A stretch of 64,000 bases of DNA, taken from Sphingomonas sp. S-NIH.Pt15_0812 (GTDB lineage: Bacteria > Pseudomonadota > Alphaproteobacteria > Sphingomonadales > Sphingomonadaceae). The stretch lies in contig NZ_QLJH01000020.1 in NCBI RefSeq assembly GCF_003951315.1, positions 1 through 64,000 of the forward strand, written 5' to 3'. A program made the translations under genes and the position numbers. Positions 34,528-43,667 of the stretch are shown in pieces (position 1 is the stretch's first letter; each line of letters begins with the position of its first letter). The notes beneath the pieces are model-generated. The model had not been told where the DNA came from. It saw only the letters and a list, made by a program, of their open reading frames with translations, and made no database searches.

Positions 34528-35544
34528 TCAGGCGCGATAGCCGCCCTGGCGCTCCAGCATCCAGCCGGGATATTCGGCCGGCAGCTTGGTCACCGCATCG
34601 AGCGCGGCGAGATCGTCCGCGTCGAGCGACACCTGGGTCGCGGCGATATTGTCGGTGAGCTGATCGACCCGCTTGGCCCCGACGATCACGCTCGTCACCA
34701 CCGGCTGGTGGAGCAGCCAGGCAAGCGCGACCTGCGCGACGGTGCAGCGCTTCGTCTCGGCGATGCGGCGCATCTCGGGGATCACCACCGAGCCGCGCGT
34801 CCGATCGACCGGCGGGAAGTCGAAACTCGCGCGCCGGCGATCCGCCGCCTGACCCTCGCCATCGTACTTGCCCGACAGATAGCCGCCCGCGAGCGGGCTC
34901 CACACCATCAGCCCGATCTTCTCCGACCGCAGCATCGGCACGATCTCGCGCTCCAGGTCGCGGCCGACCAGCGTGTAATAGGCTTGGAGCGACAGGATCG
35001 GCGCGAGCCGCCGCGCCTCGGCGATGCCGACCGCCTTCATGACCTGCCACGCCGCCCAGTTGGACAAGCCGAGATAACGGACGTGACCATGACGGACGAG
35101 CGTATCAAGCGCCTCCAGCGTCTCCTCGATCGGCGTCGCGGGATCGAAGCCGTGGATCTGATAGAGGTCGATATGGTCGAGGCCGAGCCGCTGGAGGCTC
35201 TGCTTGCACTGGCTGAGGATGTGGCCGCGCGACGCGCCGCGTGCATTGGGACCATCGCCCATCGGACCCAGCACCTTGGTCGCGATGACGACATCGTCGC
35301 GGGCGACGCCCAGGTTCTTGAGCGACTGGCCGAGGATGCGCTCGCTCTCACCGCCGGCATAGACATTGGCGGTGTCGATGAAGTTGATGCCGGCATCGAG
35401 CGCGGTCCGGACCAGCGCGTCCGCCTCGTCCTGGCGAAGCTGGCCGATCTGGCCCCAGATGCCCTCGCTGCCGCCGAAGGTCATGGTGCCGAGGCAGAGT
35501 TCGGACACGAACAGGCCGCTATGGCCGAGTTGGCGCATACGCAT
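34528..35544 (-). CDS. Aldo/keto reductase (copy 1)
   Basis: A 338-residue (beta/alpha)8 NADPH oxidoreductase. Catalytic tetrad: Asp and Tyr in FIDTANVYAGGESE, Lys in DDVVIATKVLG, His in DLYQIHGFDPATP. WSPLAGGYLSGKY and VIVGAKRVDQL form the cofactor site. The ATG at 35544 has AGGAG 9 bases upstream. Divergent from an AraC regulator that probably controls it. The window has three reductases of this branch (also 39282 and 52274), which reduce aldehydes and ketones. Confidence 0.93.
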   Translation of the reverse strand: MRMRQLGHSGLFVSELCLGTMTFGGSEGIWGQIGQLRQDEADALVRTALDAGINFIDTANVYAGGESERILGQSLKNLGVARDDVVIATKVLGPMGDGPNARGASRGHILSQCKQSLQRLGLDHIDLYQIHGFDPATPIEETLEALDTLVRHGHVRYLGLSNWAAWQVMKAVGIAEARRLAPILSLQAYYTLVGRDLEREIVPMLRSEKIGLMVWSPLAGGYLSGKYDGEGQAADRRRASFDFPPVDRTRGSVVIPEMRRIAETKRCTVAQVALAWLLHQPVVTSVIVGAKRVDQLTDNIAATQVSLDADDLAALDAVTKLPAEYPGWMLERQGGYRA

Positions 35545-35681
35545 GGGATGATACTCCTGTTGGAATGGATGAGCCGGAGATACGCCGCGAACGTTCGGCA
35601 CCGCGACGCCGATCCGATCAATGTCCTGCCCGATCCTATCAAAGTAATGCGTAGACGGTGCTTTTGGCGCGCGGCGAAGCT

Positions 35682-36590
35682 ATGATCTCTGCCATGACGA
35701 CGCTGTCAGACCTTGCCCAACTGATCGAGCGCCATTGGTTCGTCCATGGTCGCGAAACGCCGATCCCGGGCTTGCTCATCACCCGCGCGGAGGAGCCGAC
35801 CGGCATCATCCGCACGGTCTATCGGCCGTCCTTCTGCCTCGTCGCGCAGGGTGCGAAGATGTCGATGCTGGGGCCGACACCCTATCATTATGCCGAGGGC
35901 CAATGCCTGCTCGCCTCGGTCGACCTGCCGGTCACGTCGCGCATCATTCGAGCGAGCGCGGCGGAGCCCTATCTGGCGCTGTCGCTGGCGATCGAACCGG
36001 TGACCGTGGCCGAATTGGTGGCGGAGCAGGCGGGCGTGCCGGGCCCGGCCGCCGCCTTCAACGCGCTGGCGACGAGCGACCACGATCCGGCGCTGCGTGA
36101 TCCTCTCAGGCGTCTGCTCGAACTGCTCGACCATCCGGCCGACCAGGCGGTGCTCGCCCCGCTGATCCGGCGCGAGATCGTCTGGAGGCTGCTCGGCGGC
36201 GCGCTGGGACCGGCGCTGCGCCAAATGGGTCTGGTCGACACCCATGCCGCGCGGATCGGCCGCGCGACGGCGTTCATCCGCGACCATTATGCCGAGACGC
36301 TGCGCGTGGCCGACCTCGCCGCGCTGGCGGGCATGAGCGTCCCCGGCTTCCACCGCCACTTCAAGGCGGTGACGACGATGACGCCGGTGCAGTTCCAGAA
36401 GCAGGTGCGATTGCAGGAGGCGCGCCGCCGCCTGATCGCCGCGGAGGAGGTGGCACGGGTCGGCTTTGCCATCGGCTATGAAAGCCTGTCGCAGTTCAGC
36501 CGCGACTATCGCCGGCTGTTCGGGGCACCGCCGGGGCGGGATGCGGCAGCGATGCGCGCGCAACTGGTGCCGGAGCCTGCACTGCCCTGA
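35682..36590 (+). CDS. AraC family transcriptional regulator
   Basis: A 302-residue regulator. The N-terminal AraC_N-type domain (about 15-160) contains PSFCLVAQGAKMSMLG and SVDLPVTSRIIRASA; the C-terminal pair of helix-turn-helices (about 205-300) contains RVADLAALAGMSVPGFHRHF, TPVQFQKQVRLQEARRRL and VGFAIGYESLSQFSRDYRRL. The start could be 35682 or 35694; neither has a strong ribosome site. It is divergent from aldo/keto reductase copy 1, the probable target. Its stop directly abuts the palindrome before the MarR-GNAT gene. Confidence 0.92.
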   Translation: MISAMTTLSDLAQLIERHWFVHGRETPIPGLLITRAEEPTGIIRTVYRPSFCLVAQGAKMSMLGPTPYHYAEGQCLLASVDLPVTSRIIRASAAEPYLALSLAIEPVTVAELVAEQAGVPGPAAAFNALATSDHDPALRDPLRRLLELLDHPADQAVLAPLIRREIVWRLLGGALGPALRQMGLVDTHAARIGRATAFIRDHYAETLRVADLAALAGMSVPGFHRHFKAVTTMTPVQFQKQVRLQEARRRLIAAEEVARVGFAIGYESLSQFSRDYRRLFGAPPGRDAAAMRAQLVPEPALP

Positions 36591-36609
36591 TACTTGACTC
36601 CGTCAAGTA
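36591..36609. promoter_or_regulatory. Palindromic operator upstream of marR-GNAT fusion
   Basis: TACTTGAC (36591-36598), centre TCC, GTCAAGTA (36602-36609): a perfect 8-bp inverted repeat starting one base after the AraC stop and ending 12 bases before the MarR-GNAT ATG. MarR dimers bind such 16-20 bp dyads, and the position would block transcription or translation of the next gene, so autoregulation is likely. TTGAC inside the arm may also serve as a -35 element. Confidence 0.65.
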
Positions 36610-36621
36610 AGTTGATCCAGC

Positions 36622-37548
36622 ATGGCGGACATGGAAGATGCAGACGTCACCGCCATCCGCCGGTTCAACCGCTTCTACACCCAGACGATCGGCGCGCTCG
36701 ACGCGCGGTTCCTCGGCACCGAGGCGAGCCTGCCCGAAGCACGGTTGCTGTTCGAGATCGCCACGCACGAGCCGGTTACCGCCAGCGTGTTGCAGGACGC
36801 ACTGGGCATGGACGCGGGCTATCTCAGCCGCCTGGTCGCGCGTTTCGAGAAGCGCGGCTGGATCGTGCGCGTGCGCCGCGACGACGACGCCCGTGCGCGT
36901 GACCTGCGGCTGACCGAGGCGGGACGTGAGGCCTTCGGCACGCTCGACCACCGCCAGAGCCATGCCGTCGGCGATCTGCTCGGCACCGTGGACGGACAAG
37001 CGCGGCGCGATCTGGTCGAAGCCCTGACGCGCGCGCGGCTGCTGCTGGATCCCGCATCGGGTGGACCGTTCGTGATCCGGCCTTTCCGCATCGGCGAGCC
37101 CGCGCTGATCGCCGCGCGCCAGTCGCTCCTCTATGCCGAAAGCCATGGCTGGGGTCGCGAGTTGGAGGTGATCGAAAGCGAGGTGACCGCGGCGTTCCTG
37201 CGCGACTTCGATCCGGTGCGCGAGCAATGCTGGGTCGCCGAGATCGACGGGGTCATGGCGGGCGCGGTGTTCGTGACCGACGAAGGGGATGGCATCGCCC
37301 GGCTGCGGCTGCTGCATGTCGAGCCCTTCGCCCGCCGCCGGGGTATCGGCGATGCGCTGGTCGGGGCTTGCGTCACCTTCGCACGGGAGACGGGCTATCG
37401 CGCGTTGACGCTCTGGACCCACACCGTGCTGGAGCCCGCGCGCCGTATCTATGCGGCACAAGGTTTCGTATGTGTCGAGACGGCGATGCATGAGCGGTTC
37501 GGCGTTCCGCTCCAAGGTGAGACCTGGCGGCTGGAGCTGCCGGCATGA
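36622..37548 (+). CDS. Bifunctional MarR-type regulator / GNAT acetyltransferase
   Basis: A 308-residue fusion. Residues 5-145 are a MarR winged helix (LPEARLLFEIATHEPVTASV, LGMDAGYLSRLVARFEKRGW, wing VRRDDDARARDLRLTEAGRE). Residues 150-305 are a GNAT domain with the acetyl-CoA loop RRRGIGDALVGACVTFA preceded by LRLLHVEPFAR. This architecture is known across bacteria; the acetyl substrate is generally unknown. Overlaps the next GNAT gene by 4 bases (ATGA). The operator directly upstream suggests it controls its own operon. Confidence 0.94.
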   Translation: MADMEDADVTAIRRFNRFYTQTIGALDARFLGTEASLPEARLLFEIATHEPVTASVLQDALGMDAGYLSRLVARFEKRGWIVRVRRDDDARARDLRLTEAGREAFGTLDHRQSHAVGDLLGTVDGQARRDLVEALTRARLLLDPASGGPFVIRPFRIGEPALIAARQSLLYAESHGWGRELEVIESEVTAAFLRDFDPVREQCWVAEIDGVMAGAVFVTDEGDGIARLRLLHVEPFARRRGIGDALVGACVTFARETGYRALTLWTHTVLEPARRIYAAQGFVCVETAMHERFGVPLQGETWRLELPA

Positions 37549-38081
37549 CCGGCAGCCTGACGATCCGCCTCGCGACCGAAGCCGACCTTGGGACGCTGCG
37601 CGACCTGATGACATTGTCGATCGATCGCGGTCAGGCGGCGGTGCTGACCCCGGCGCAGATCATGGCCAGCCGCTCCGTGATGGGGCTCGACACGCAATTG
37701 GTGCGCGACGGCACGTACTTCGTCGTCGAGGACCATGGCGTGCCGGTCGGCTGCGGCGGATGGAGCCGGCGGGCGACGCTCTACGGCGGCGACCATAGCA
37801 CCGACCTGCGGGACCCGGCGCTGCTCGATCCCGCGAAGGACGCCGCCCGTATCCGCGCTATGTACACCCACCCGGACCATGTCCGGCGCGGGATCGGCCG
37901 GATGATCCTCGACCGCTGTGAGCAAGCGGTACGGGCGGAAGGGTTCGCCGCCGTCGAACTGATGGGCACGGCCGGCGGCGTGCCGCTCTACGCGGCCTAC
38001 GGTTACGAGCCAGTTGAGCGCGCCGATACCCATGTCGATGGAGTCGTCGTGCCGCTGACCCGGATGCGGAAGCGGCTGTGA
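37545..38081 (+). CDS. GNAT family N-acetyltransferase
   Basis: A 178-residue acetyltransferase. The acetyl-CoA binding motif A is IRAMYTHPDHVRRGIGRMIL, and the C-terminal GTAGGVPLYAAYGYEPVERA is typical. It is translationally coupled to the MarR-GNAT fusion, so the operon encodes two acetyltransferase domains in separate proteins under one regulator. Substrate unknown. Confidence 0.93.
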   Translation: MTGSLTIRLATEADLGTLRDLMTLSIDRGQAAVLTPAQIMASRSVMGLDTQLVRDGTYFVVEDHGVPVGCGGWSRRATLYGGDHSTDLRDPALLDPAKDAARIRAMYTHPDHVRRGIGRMILDRCEQAVRAEGFAAVELMGTAGGVPLYAAYGYEPVERADTHVDGVVVPLTRMRKRL

Positions 38082-38104
38082 TCCAGGGCTGATGCCGCCG
38101 CCCG

Positions 38105-39268
38105 TCAGGTCGGGCAGGCCTTGGCGTTCGGCCGACGCCGGAACGCCAGCAGCATCGCCAGCGCCACCGCCGCCATCACCGCGCCCGCCAGCGACACGGT
38201 GGGCAAGCCCAGCCCGGCCCCGATCACGCCGCCGCCCAGCGCCGCGCCGATCGCATTGCCAAGGTTGAAGGCACCGATATTCATCGCGGAGGCGAGGTTC
38301 GGCGCGTCCGAGGCCGCATCCATCACCCGCATCTGCAAGGGCGGTACGATCGCGAAGCTTGAGATGCCCCAGATCAGGATGGTGATGGCGGCGGTCACCG
38401 GCCATTGCATGAGAACCGTGAAGGCGAGCAGCGTCAGCGCCATGATCGCCAGCATGGTCATGAGTGCCCGGTCGACCGAACGGTCGGCCAGCCGCCCGCC
38501 GACGCCGTTGCCGATCGTCGCGCCGACGCCGAACAGCATCAGCATCGCGGTGACATAGCCGGTCGAACCATGCGTCACGTCGCGCAGGATCGGCACGATA
38601 TAAGTGAACACGGTGAACACGCCGCCAAAGCCGATCGTGGTCAGGGCCAGCGCCATCACGACCGGCCCGCGCGTCAGCACCCGCAGTTCGGCGCGCATGT
38701 CGCCGCCCTCCACAGCCGGCAGCGGCGGCAGCGCGAGCCGCAGAGACAGCATCGCGATTGCGCCGACGCCCGCGATCCCGGCAAAAGCGGTGCGCCAGCC
38801 GATCGCCTCGCTGACCCAGGTCGCCGCCGGCACGCCGCCGATGGTGGCGACGGTCAGCCCGGTGAACATCGCCGCCACCGCGCCCGCGCGCTTGTCCGGC
38901 GGCACGAGGCTCGCGGCGACCACCGCGCCGACGCCGAAGAACGCGCCGTGATTGAACGAAGTGACGACCCGCGCCGCCATCAGCATCCAATAGCCGCCCG
39001 CCATCGCCGACAGCGCATTGCCGAGCGTAAAGATGCCCATCAGTGCGATCAGCAGCGTCCGCCGGTCGATCCGCCCGGTGGTGAGCGTCATCAACGGCGC
39101 CCCGATCAGCACGCCCATCGCATAGGCGCTGACCAGCAGCCCGGCGGCGGGGATCGACACCTGCAGGTCCGCCGCGATCACCGGCAACATGCCCATCGGC
39201 GCGAACTCGGTCACGCCGATGCCGAAGGCACCGACCGCCAATGCGAGCAATCCGAGGTTGAACTTCAT
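38105..39268 (-). CDS. MFS transporter (YdhP/AraJ-like efflux)
   Basis: A 387-residue, 12-helix permease. LALAVGAFGIGVTEFAPMGM and LPVIAADLQVSIPAAG form the start typical of the DHA1 sugar-efflux/arabinose-polymer exporter group (AraJ, YdhP), and GRIDRRTLLI is the loop 2-3 signature. The ATG at 39268 has GGGAG upstream. It begins 13 bases after the stop of aldo/keto reductase copy 2, so the two form an operon read away from a LysR gene. Confidence 0.92.
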   Translation of the reverse strand: MKFNLGLLALAVGAFGIGVTEFAPMGMLPVIAADLQVSIPAAGLLVSAYAMGVLIGAPLMTLTTGRIDRRTLLIALMGIFTLGNALSAMAGGYWMLMAARVVTSFNHGAFFGVGAVVAASLVPPDKRAGAVAAMFTGLTVATIGGVPAATWVSEAIGWRTAFAGIAGVGAIAMLSLRLALPPLPAVEGGDMRAELRVLTRGPVVMALALTTIGFGGVFTVFTYIVPILRDVTHGSTGYVTAMLMLFGVGATIGNGVGGRLADRSVDRALMTMLAIMALTLLAFTVLMQWPVTAAITILIWGISSFAIVPPLQMRVMDAASDAPNLASAMNIGAFNLGNAIGAALGGGVIGAGLGLPTVSLAGAVMAAVALAMLLAFRRRPNAKACPT

Positions 39269-39281
39269 GATCGTAGCTCCC

Positions 39282-40316
39282 TCAAACCATCGGCGGCGCG
39301 AGGCGGGCGAAGCCCTCCTGTTGCCGGTACGGGGTGTGTGGATAGGGCGGCAGCACGTCGCTCGCCGCATCGAGCGCGGCAACCTGCTCGGGCGTCAGCG
39401 CCCAGCCGACCGCGCCGAGATTGTCGCGCAACTGCGCCTCGTCGCGCGCGCCGATGATGACCGACGATACGGTCGGACGTCGCAGCAGCCAGTTGATCGC
39501 GACCTGGGGCACGGTCTTGCCCGTCTCCACCGCCACCGCCTCCAGCGCGTCGACGACGCGGTAGAGATGCTCGTCCTCGACCGGTGGCGCGAACTGCACG
39601 GTATCGTGGAGGCGGCTCCCCGCCGGGATCGGCCGTCCCCGCCCGATCCTGCCGGTCAGCCGCCCCCAGCCGAGCGGGCTCCAGACCAAGGCACCGACGC
39701 CCTGATCCGCCGCCAGCGGCATGAGGTCCCATTCATACGCTCGGCCGATCAGCGAGTAATAGACCTGATGCGCAACGAGGCGCGGCCAGCCATGGCGATC
39801 AGCGAGCGCTTGCGCCTTCATGATCTGCCAGCCGGGATAGTTGGAGACGCCCGCATAGCGGACCTTGCCGTCGGCGATCAGCCGGTCAAGCGTGCCCATC
39901 ACCTCCTCGGTCGGCGTTGCCGCGTCGAAGGCGTGAAGCTGGAGCAGGTCGATCCGGTCGGTGCCGAGCCGCCGCAGCGCCGCCTCGACCGCGCCGATCA
40001 GCCGCGTCCGCGACGCGCCCCAGTCCTGCGGGCCGTCACCCATCGGCAGGCCGGTCTTGGTCGAAATGAGGACGGCATCGCGCCGCCCCTTGATCGCTTC
40101 GCCGAGCACCTGTTCCGACGCGCCGTCCGAATAGACGTCGGCGGTGTCGAACAGCGTCACGCCCGCGTCGAGGCAGATGTCGACCAGCCGCCGCGCCTCT
40201 GCGGCGTCGCTTGTACCCCAGGCGCTGAACAGCGGCCCCTTGCCTCCGAACGTGCCGGCGCCGAACGACAGCGCCGGAACGCGCAGGCCGGACGATCCCA
40301 ATTGGCGATATTCCAT
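39282..40316 (-). CDS. Aldo/keto reductase (copy 2)
   Basis: A 344-residue reductase. Tetrad residues are in LFDTADVYSDGASE (Asp, Tyr), AVLISTKTG (Lys) and DLLQLHAFDAATP (His); WSPLGWGRLTGRIGRG and VIIGARDEAQL bind the cofactor. The ATG at 40316 follows AAGGAGG by 5 bases, a very strong site; the longer frame upstream overlaps the LysR gene and lacks conservation. Operon with the downstream MFS gene. The palindrome at 40330-40342 lies in its short leader. Confidence 0.94.
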   Translation of the reverse strand: MEYRQLGSSGLRVPALSFGAGTFGGKGPLFSAWGTSDAAEARRLVDICLDAGVTLFDTADVYSDGASEQVLGEAIKGRRDAVLISTKTGLPMGDGPQDWGASRTRLIGAVEAALRRLGTDRIDLLQLHAFDAATPTEEVMGTLDRLIADGKVRYAGVSNYPGWQIMKAQALADRHGWPRLVAHQVYYSLIGRAYEWDLMPLAADQGVGALVWSPLGWGRLTGRIGRGRPIPAGSRLHDTVQFAPPVEDEHLYRVVDALEAVAVETGKTVPQVAINWLLRRPTVSSVIIGARDEAQLRDNLGAVGWALTPEQVAALDAASDVLPPYPHTPYRQQEGFARLAPPMV

Positions 40317-40329
40317 GACACCTCCTTTG

Positions 40330-40342
40330 CGAATGTCATTCG
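40330..40342. promoter_or_regulatory. Palindrome between aldo/keto reductase and LysR genes
   Basis: CGAATG-T-CATTCG is a perfect 6-bp inverted repeat with a one-base centre, in the divergent gap and 14 bases before the reductase start. It is a candidate LysR operator. Its nearness to the reductase ribosome site (AAGGAGG at 40322-40328) means binding could also hinder translation initiation indirectly. Confidence 0.45.
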
Positions 40343-40354
40343 TCAGGCGCATAG

Positions 40355-41326
40355 ATGGACGGTGAAGCACGGTGGCGAAACCGCCCGCCGGTGCAAAGGA
40401 TCTATGCCTTGGATGCAAAGGTGATAGGCAATGATGATCGCGCCCGGTCACTCGCCCTGTTTGCGAGCGTGGTGGAGGAAGGCAGCTTCTCGGCGGCCAG
40501 CCGCACGCTCGGGCTGACGCCGTCGGCGGTGGCGCGGGCGATCGACCGGATCGAGGCGCGGCTGGGCGTCCGGCTGCTGCTGCGTTCCACCCGCGCGTTG
40601 ACGCTGACCGCCGAGGGGCAGGCCTATCTGCTCGCAGCGCGGCGCATTCTCGCCGATCTCGACGATGCCGAGCAGCAGATCGCCGACCAGGGCGCACCGC
40701 GCGGACGGCTGCGGATCAGCGCGGCGCTGGCGCATGGCCGGTTGTGCGTCGTGCCTCTGCTCGGCGAGTTCGCGCACGCTTATCCGCATATCATGATCGA
40801 TATCGCCCTGACCGACACGCTGGTCGATGTTGCGGCGGGTCAGGCCGATGTCGCGATCCGCTTCGGCCCGCTTGCCGACAGCGGACTCACGGCCCGGAAG
40901 CTATCCGAGGCGCGGCGAGTGATCGTGGCGTCGCCCGATTATCTGGCGCGGGCGGGCACGCCCAGGGTCCCGGAGGATCTGCACGCCCACAAATGCCTGA
41001 ACTTCAGCTTTCGCCGCGCCGAACCGATCTGGCCGTTCCGCCGCGACGGCAAGGATTTCGCGCTGAGTGTCGAGGGCGGCATCGTCGCCAACAATGGCGA
41101 GACGCTGGGTCATCTCGCCGCTGCCGGCGTTGGCGTCACCCGCGTCGGCCGCTTCAGCGTCGCGGCCGAGATCGCTGACGGGCGGCTCATGCCATTGCTG
41201 GAGGATTATAATCCAGGCGACGTCGAACTGATCCACGCGATCTTCGTCGGGGGGGCCACTACGCCTGCACGGGTGCGGGTGTTCGTCGACTTTCTGGTCG
41301 AGCGCTTAGCCAGCCGGTTCGAGTAG
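40355..41326 (+). CDS. LysR family transcriptional regulator
   Basis: An LTTR of up to 323 residues. The HTH is LALFASVVEEGSFSAASRTL, then AIDRIEARLGVRLLLRSTRA; the effector domain starts at GRLRISAALAHG. LysR proteins usually begin 5-10 residues before this HTH, so a start at the TTG at 40409 (AAAGGA upstream) or GTG at 40421 may be the true one, which would also leave a larger divergent control region. Probably regulates aldo/keto reductase copy 2 and its MFS partner. Its 3' end overlaps the convergent MocR gene by 21 bases. Confidence 0.92.
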   Translation: MDGEARWRNRPPVQRIYALDAKVIGNDDRARSLALFASVVEEGSFSAASRTLGLTPSAVARAIDRIEARLGVRLLLRSTRALTLTAEGQAYLLAARRILADLDDAEQQIADQGAPRGRLRISAALAHGRLCVVPLLGEFAHAYPHIMIDIALTDTLVDVAAGQADVAIRFGPLADSGLTARKLSEARRVIVASPDYLARAGTPRVPEDLHAHKCLNFSFRRAEPIWPFRRDGKDFALSVEGGIVANNGETLGHLAAAGVGVTRVGRFSVAAEIADGRLMPLLEDYNPGDVELIHAIFVGGATTPARVRVFVDFLVERLASRFE

Positions 41327-42718
41327 CGGGCGCGAAACGGCCTTTTTCAGAAACGCGTACAGCCGGTCGTCATCGCTCATGGCGACGTTGAAGCGCATGT
41401 GATCGCGCCAGCCGCCACTGGTACTGAACACCGGCCCCGGCGCCAGCACGATACCTTCCGTGATCGCCCGCCGGGCAAGCTCAACGGCATCGACGCCGTC
41501 CGGCAATCGCGCCCACAGGAAGATGCCCGCCGCCGGATCGACCCATGGTTCGATACCGGTGGCCCGCAGACATTTCGCCACCCTGGCCGCAGCCCGGGCC
41601 AGCCGGGTCCGGACACCGTCAACGTGGCGCCGATAGCTGCCATCGGTCAGCACCGCGTGCAGCAGGTTGGCGGTGAGCGGACTGCCCGCCATCGACGTCG
41701 CGATGCGCAAGTCGGCCAGCCCTTCGATCCAGTCGGGTCGCGCCGCGATATGGCCACAACGCACCGCGGCGGACAACGACTTGGAAAAGCTGCCGATCCG
41801 GATCGTCCGATCTAGGCCGTCGAACGCCACCAGACGCGGCGACGGCGTATGTTCGAAGTCGGCGAAGATATCGTCCTCGACGACGACCATGTCGTGCGCC
41901 TCGGCGATCTTGAGCAAACGGTGCGCGGTGGCGGCGGCGAGGGACGCGCCGGTCGGGTTATGGACGCTCGAGTTCGTCAGGTAGAAACGCGGGCGATGCG
42001 TGGCGGCAGCCTCTGCAAAGGCAGTGACGTCTGGCCCGGTCGGCGTCATCGGCACACCCACCACCATTGCCCGGTGTGCCCGGAGCAGCGCCAGGAAGTT
42101 GAAGTAGCAGGGATCGTCGACCAGCACCGTATCGCCGGGCTGGAGCAGGAAACGGCACACCAGATCGAGCGCATGGGTGCCGCTGTCGGTCAGCAGGATT
42201 TGGTCGGGTCCGGCCTCGATCCCCTGATCCGCCATTCGCCGCGCGAGCAACGCCCGGAGCGGCGGCGAGCCCAGGGGTGACGCGTAGCCCGCCAGCGTGC
42301 CGTCATCGTCCGATCGCGCCACCCCGCGCATCGCCTTGCGAAGCGCATCGCCCGCCAGCCAGTCGTCGGGCAACCAGCCGCATCCCGGCATCAGTTCGTG
42401 GCGGCGCTCCCCCAGCGACTGGCGCAGCATCCAGAGCGGGTCGACCTCACGTTCCTTCGTATTGGCCAGCCGATCCAACGCCAGCGGAGCCAAGGGCGCG
42501 ACGACATAAAAGCCCGATCCCGGTCGCGAGCGAATGACGCCCTCGGCGGCGAGGCGATCATAGGCCTCGACCACCGTCGAGCGCGCGACGCCGCTCGTCT
42601 CAGCCATGGCGCGGATCGACGGCAGCCGTGCGCCCGGCGTCAGCGCGCGGGCATCGATCCGGTCACGGATCGCGCGGACCACCATGCCGGTGCGGGTTTC
42701 GTCGGGGGCGCTCGCCAT
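41306..42718 (-). CDS. MocR/PdxR-type GntR-aminotransferase regulator
   Basis: A 470-residue fusion regulator. Residues 8-75 form a GntR winged helix (LTPGARLPSIRAMAETSGVA, STVVEAYDRLAAEGVI, RSRPGSGFYV). Residues 110-460 form a fold-type I aminotransferase domain; the PLP lysine is in IRIGSFSKSLSAAVRCGHIA and YLTNSSVHNPTG holds the substrate loop. MocR proteins sense PLP-linked metabolites and usually control a divergent gene, here phzF-like. Convergent with LysR. Confidence 0.94.
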   Translation of the reverse strand: MASAPDETRTGMVVRAIRDRIDARALTPGARLPSIRAMAETSGVARSTVVEAYDRLAAEGVIRSRPGSGFYVVAPLAPLALDRLANTKEREVDPLWMLRQSLGERRHELMPGCGWLPDDWLAGDALRKAMRGVARSDDDGTLAGYASPLGSPPLRALLARRMADQGIEAGPDQILLTDSGTHALDLVCRFLLQPGDTVLVDDPCYFNFLALLRAHRAMVVGVPMTPTGPDVTAFAEAAATHRPRFYLTNSSVHNPTGASLAAATAHRLLKIAEAHDMVVVEDDIFADFEHTPSPRLVAFDGLDRTIRIGSFSKSLSAAVRCGHIAARPDWIEGLADLRIATSMAGSPLTANLLHAVLTDGSYRRHVDGVRTRLARAAARVAKCLRATGIEPWVDPAAGIFLWARLPDGVDAVELARRAITEGIVLAPGPVFSTSGGWRDHMRFNVAMSDDDRLYAFLKKAVSRPLLEPAG

Positions 42719-42824
42719 CGTACTGCTGTTCTCACCAATACAGTTCGGCGCGATCGTACCGATGTGTATCTGTCAGCGCCAGTTGTCGTGCGATACGACG
42801 GGTCATCATCAACAGGAGATGCCC

Positions 42825-43667
42825 GTGACCCGCCTCTTCCGCCTAGTCGACGTATTCGGCACCGATCCGCTGACCGGCAATCCGCTGGCCGTCATCGCCG
42901 ATGCGGAGGGTCTGACGACGGCCGAGATGCAGGCGATCGCAAGCTGGTTGAACTTCTCCGAGACGACCTTCCTGCTGCCGCCGGTCGATCCGTCTGCCGA
43001 CTATCGCGTGCGCATCTTCACCATGGCGCACGAACTGCCGTTCGCCGGGCACCCGACCTTGGGGAGCGCCCACGCTTGGCTCGAAGCGGGCGGGCAGCCG
43101 AAGCAGGACAGCGTGATCGTGCAGGAATGCGGCGTGGGGCTGGTCACGATTCGGCGCGATGGCGATGAGCTTGCTTTTGCCGCTCCACCGCTGCTGCGCG
43201 GCGGCACGCCGACCGAGGCCGAGATTGCTCAGGTCGCCGAGTTGCTGCGGATCGACCGCTCGGCCATCGTCGATGCGGCCTGGGCGGACAATGGCCCCGG
43301 CTGGATCGCGGTCATGTTGGAGTCGGCCGAGGCAGTGCTGGCGGTCGAACCGGCGCGGTACCACCCTGAGCATATCGACATCGGCATCGTCGGGCCGCAT
43401 GCGCCCGGCAGCGAGGTCGCGTTCGAACTGCGCGCGCTCTTCACCGACGCGCATGGCGGGCTGATCGAAGACCCCGTTACCGGCAGCCTCAACGCCTCCG
43501 TCGGCCAGTGGCTGTTCACCAGCGGTAGGGCCAGCGGCCGCTATGTCGCCGCACAGGGCACGCGCCTCGGGCGGAGCGGGCGTATCCATGTCACGCAGGA
43601 CGAGGCTGGCCAGGTGTGGGTCGCCGGAGCGACGCGGACTTTGTTCTCCGGGCGGACGCAAGGGTGA
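42825..43667 (+). CDS. PhzF family isomerase/epimerase-like protein
   Basis: A 280-residue two-domain PhzF-fold protein. VDVFGTDPLTGNPLAVI opens the family, NFSETTFLLPP supplies the likely catalytic Glu, and MAHELPFAGHPTLGSAHAWL and GGLIEDPVTGSLNASVGQWL are the family signatures. The start is taken as GTG at 42825 because AGGAG at 42814-42818 then stands 6 bases away; the ATG at 42819 is directly against the AGGAG. Despite the name, most members are unrelated to phenazine synthesis. Divergent from MocR, and overlaps DJ-1 at TGATG. Confidence 0.92.
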   Translation: MTRLFRLVDVFGTDPLTGNPLAVIADAEGLTTAEMQAIASWLNFSETTFLLPPVDPSADYRVRIFTMAHELPFAGHPTLGSAHAWLEAGGQPKQDSVIVQECGVGLVTIRRDGDELAFAAPPLLRGGTPTEAEIAQVAELLRIDRSAIVDAAWADNGPGWIAVMLESAEAVLAVEPARYHPEHIDIGIVGPHAPGSEVAFELRALFTDAHGGLIEDPVTGSLNASVGQWLFTSGRASGRYVAAQGTRLGRSGRIHVTQDEAGQVWVAGATRTLFSGRTQG

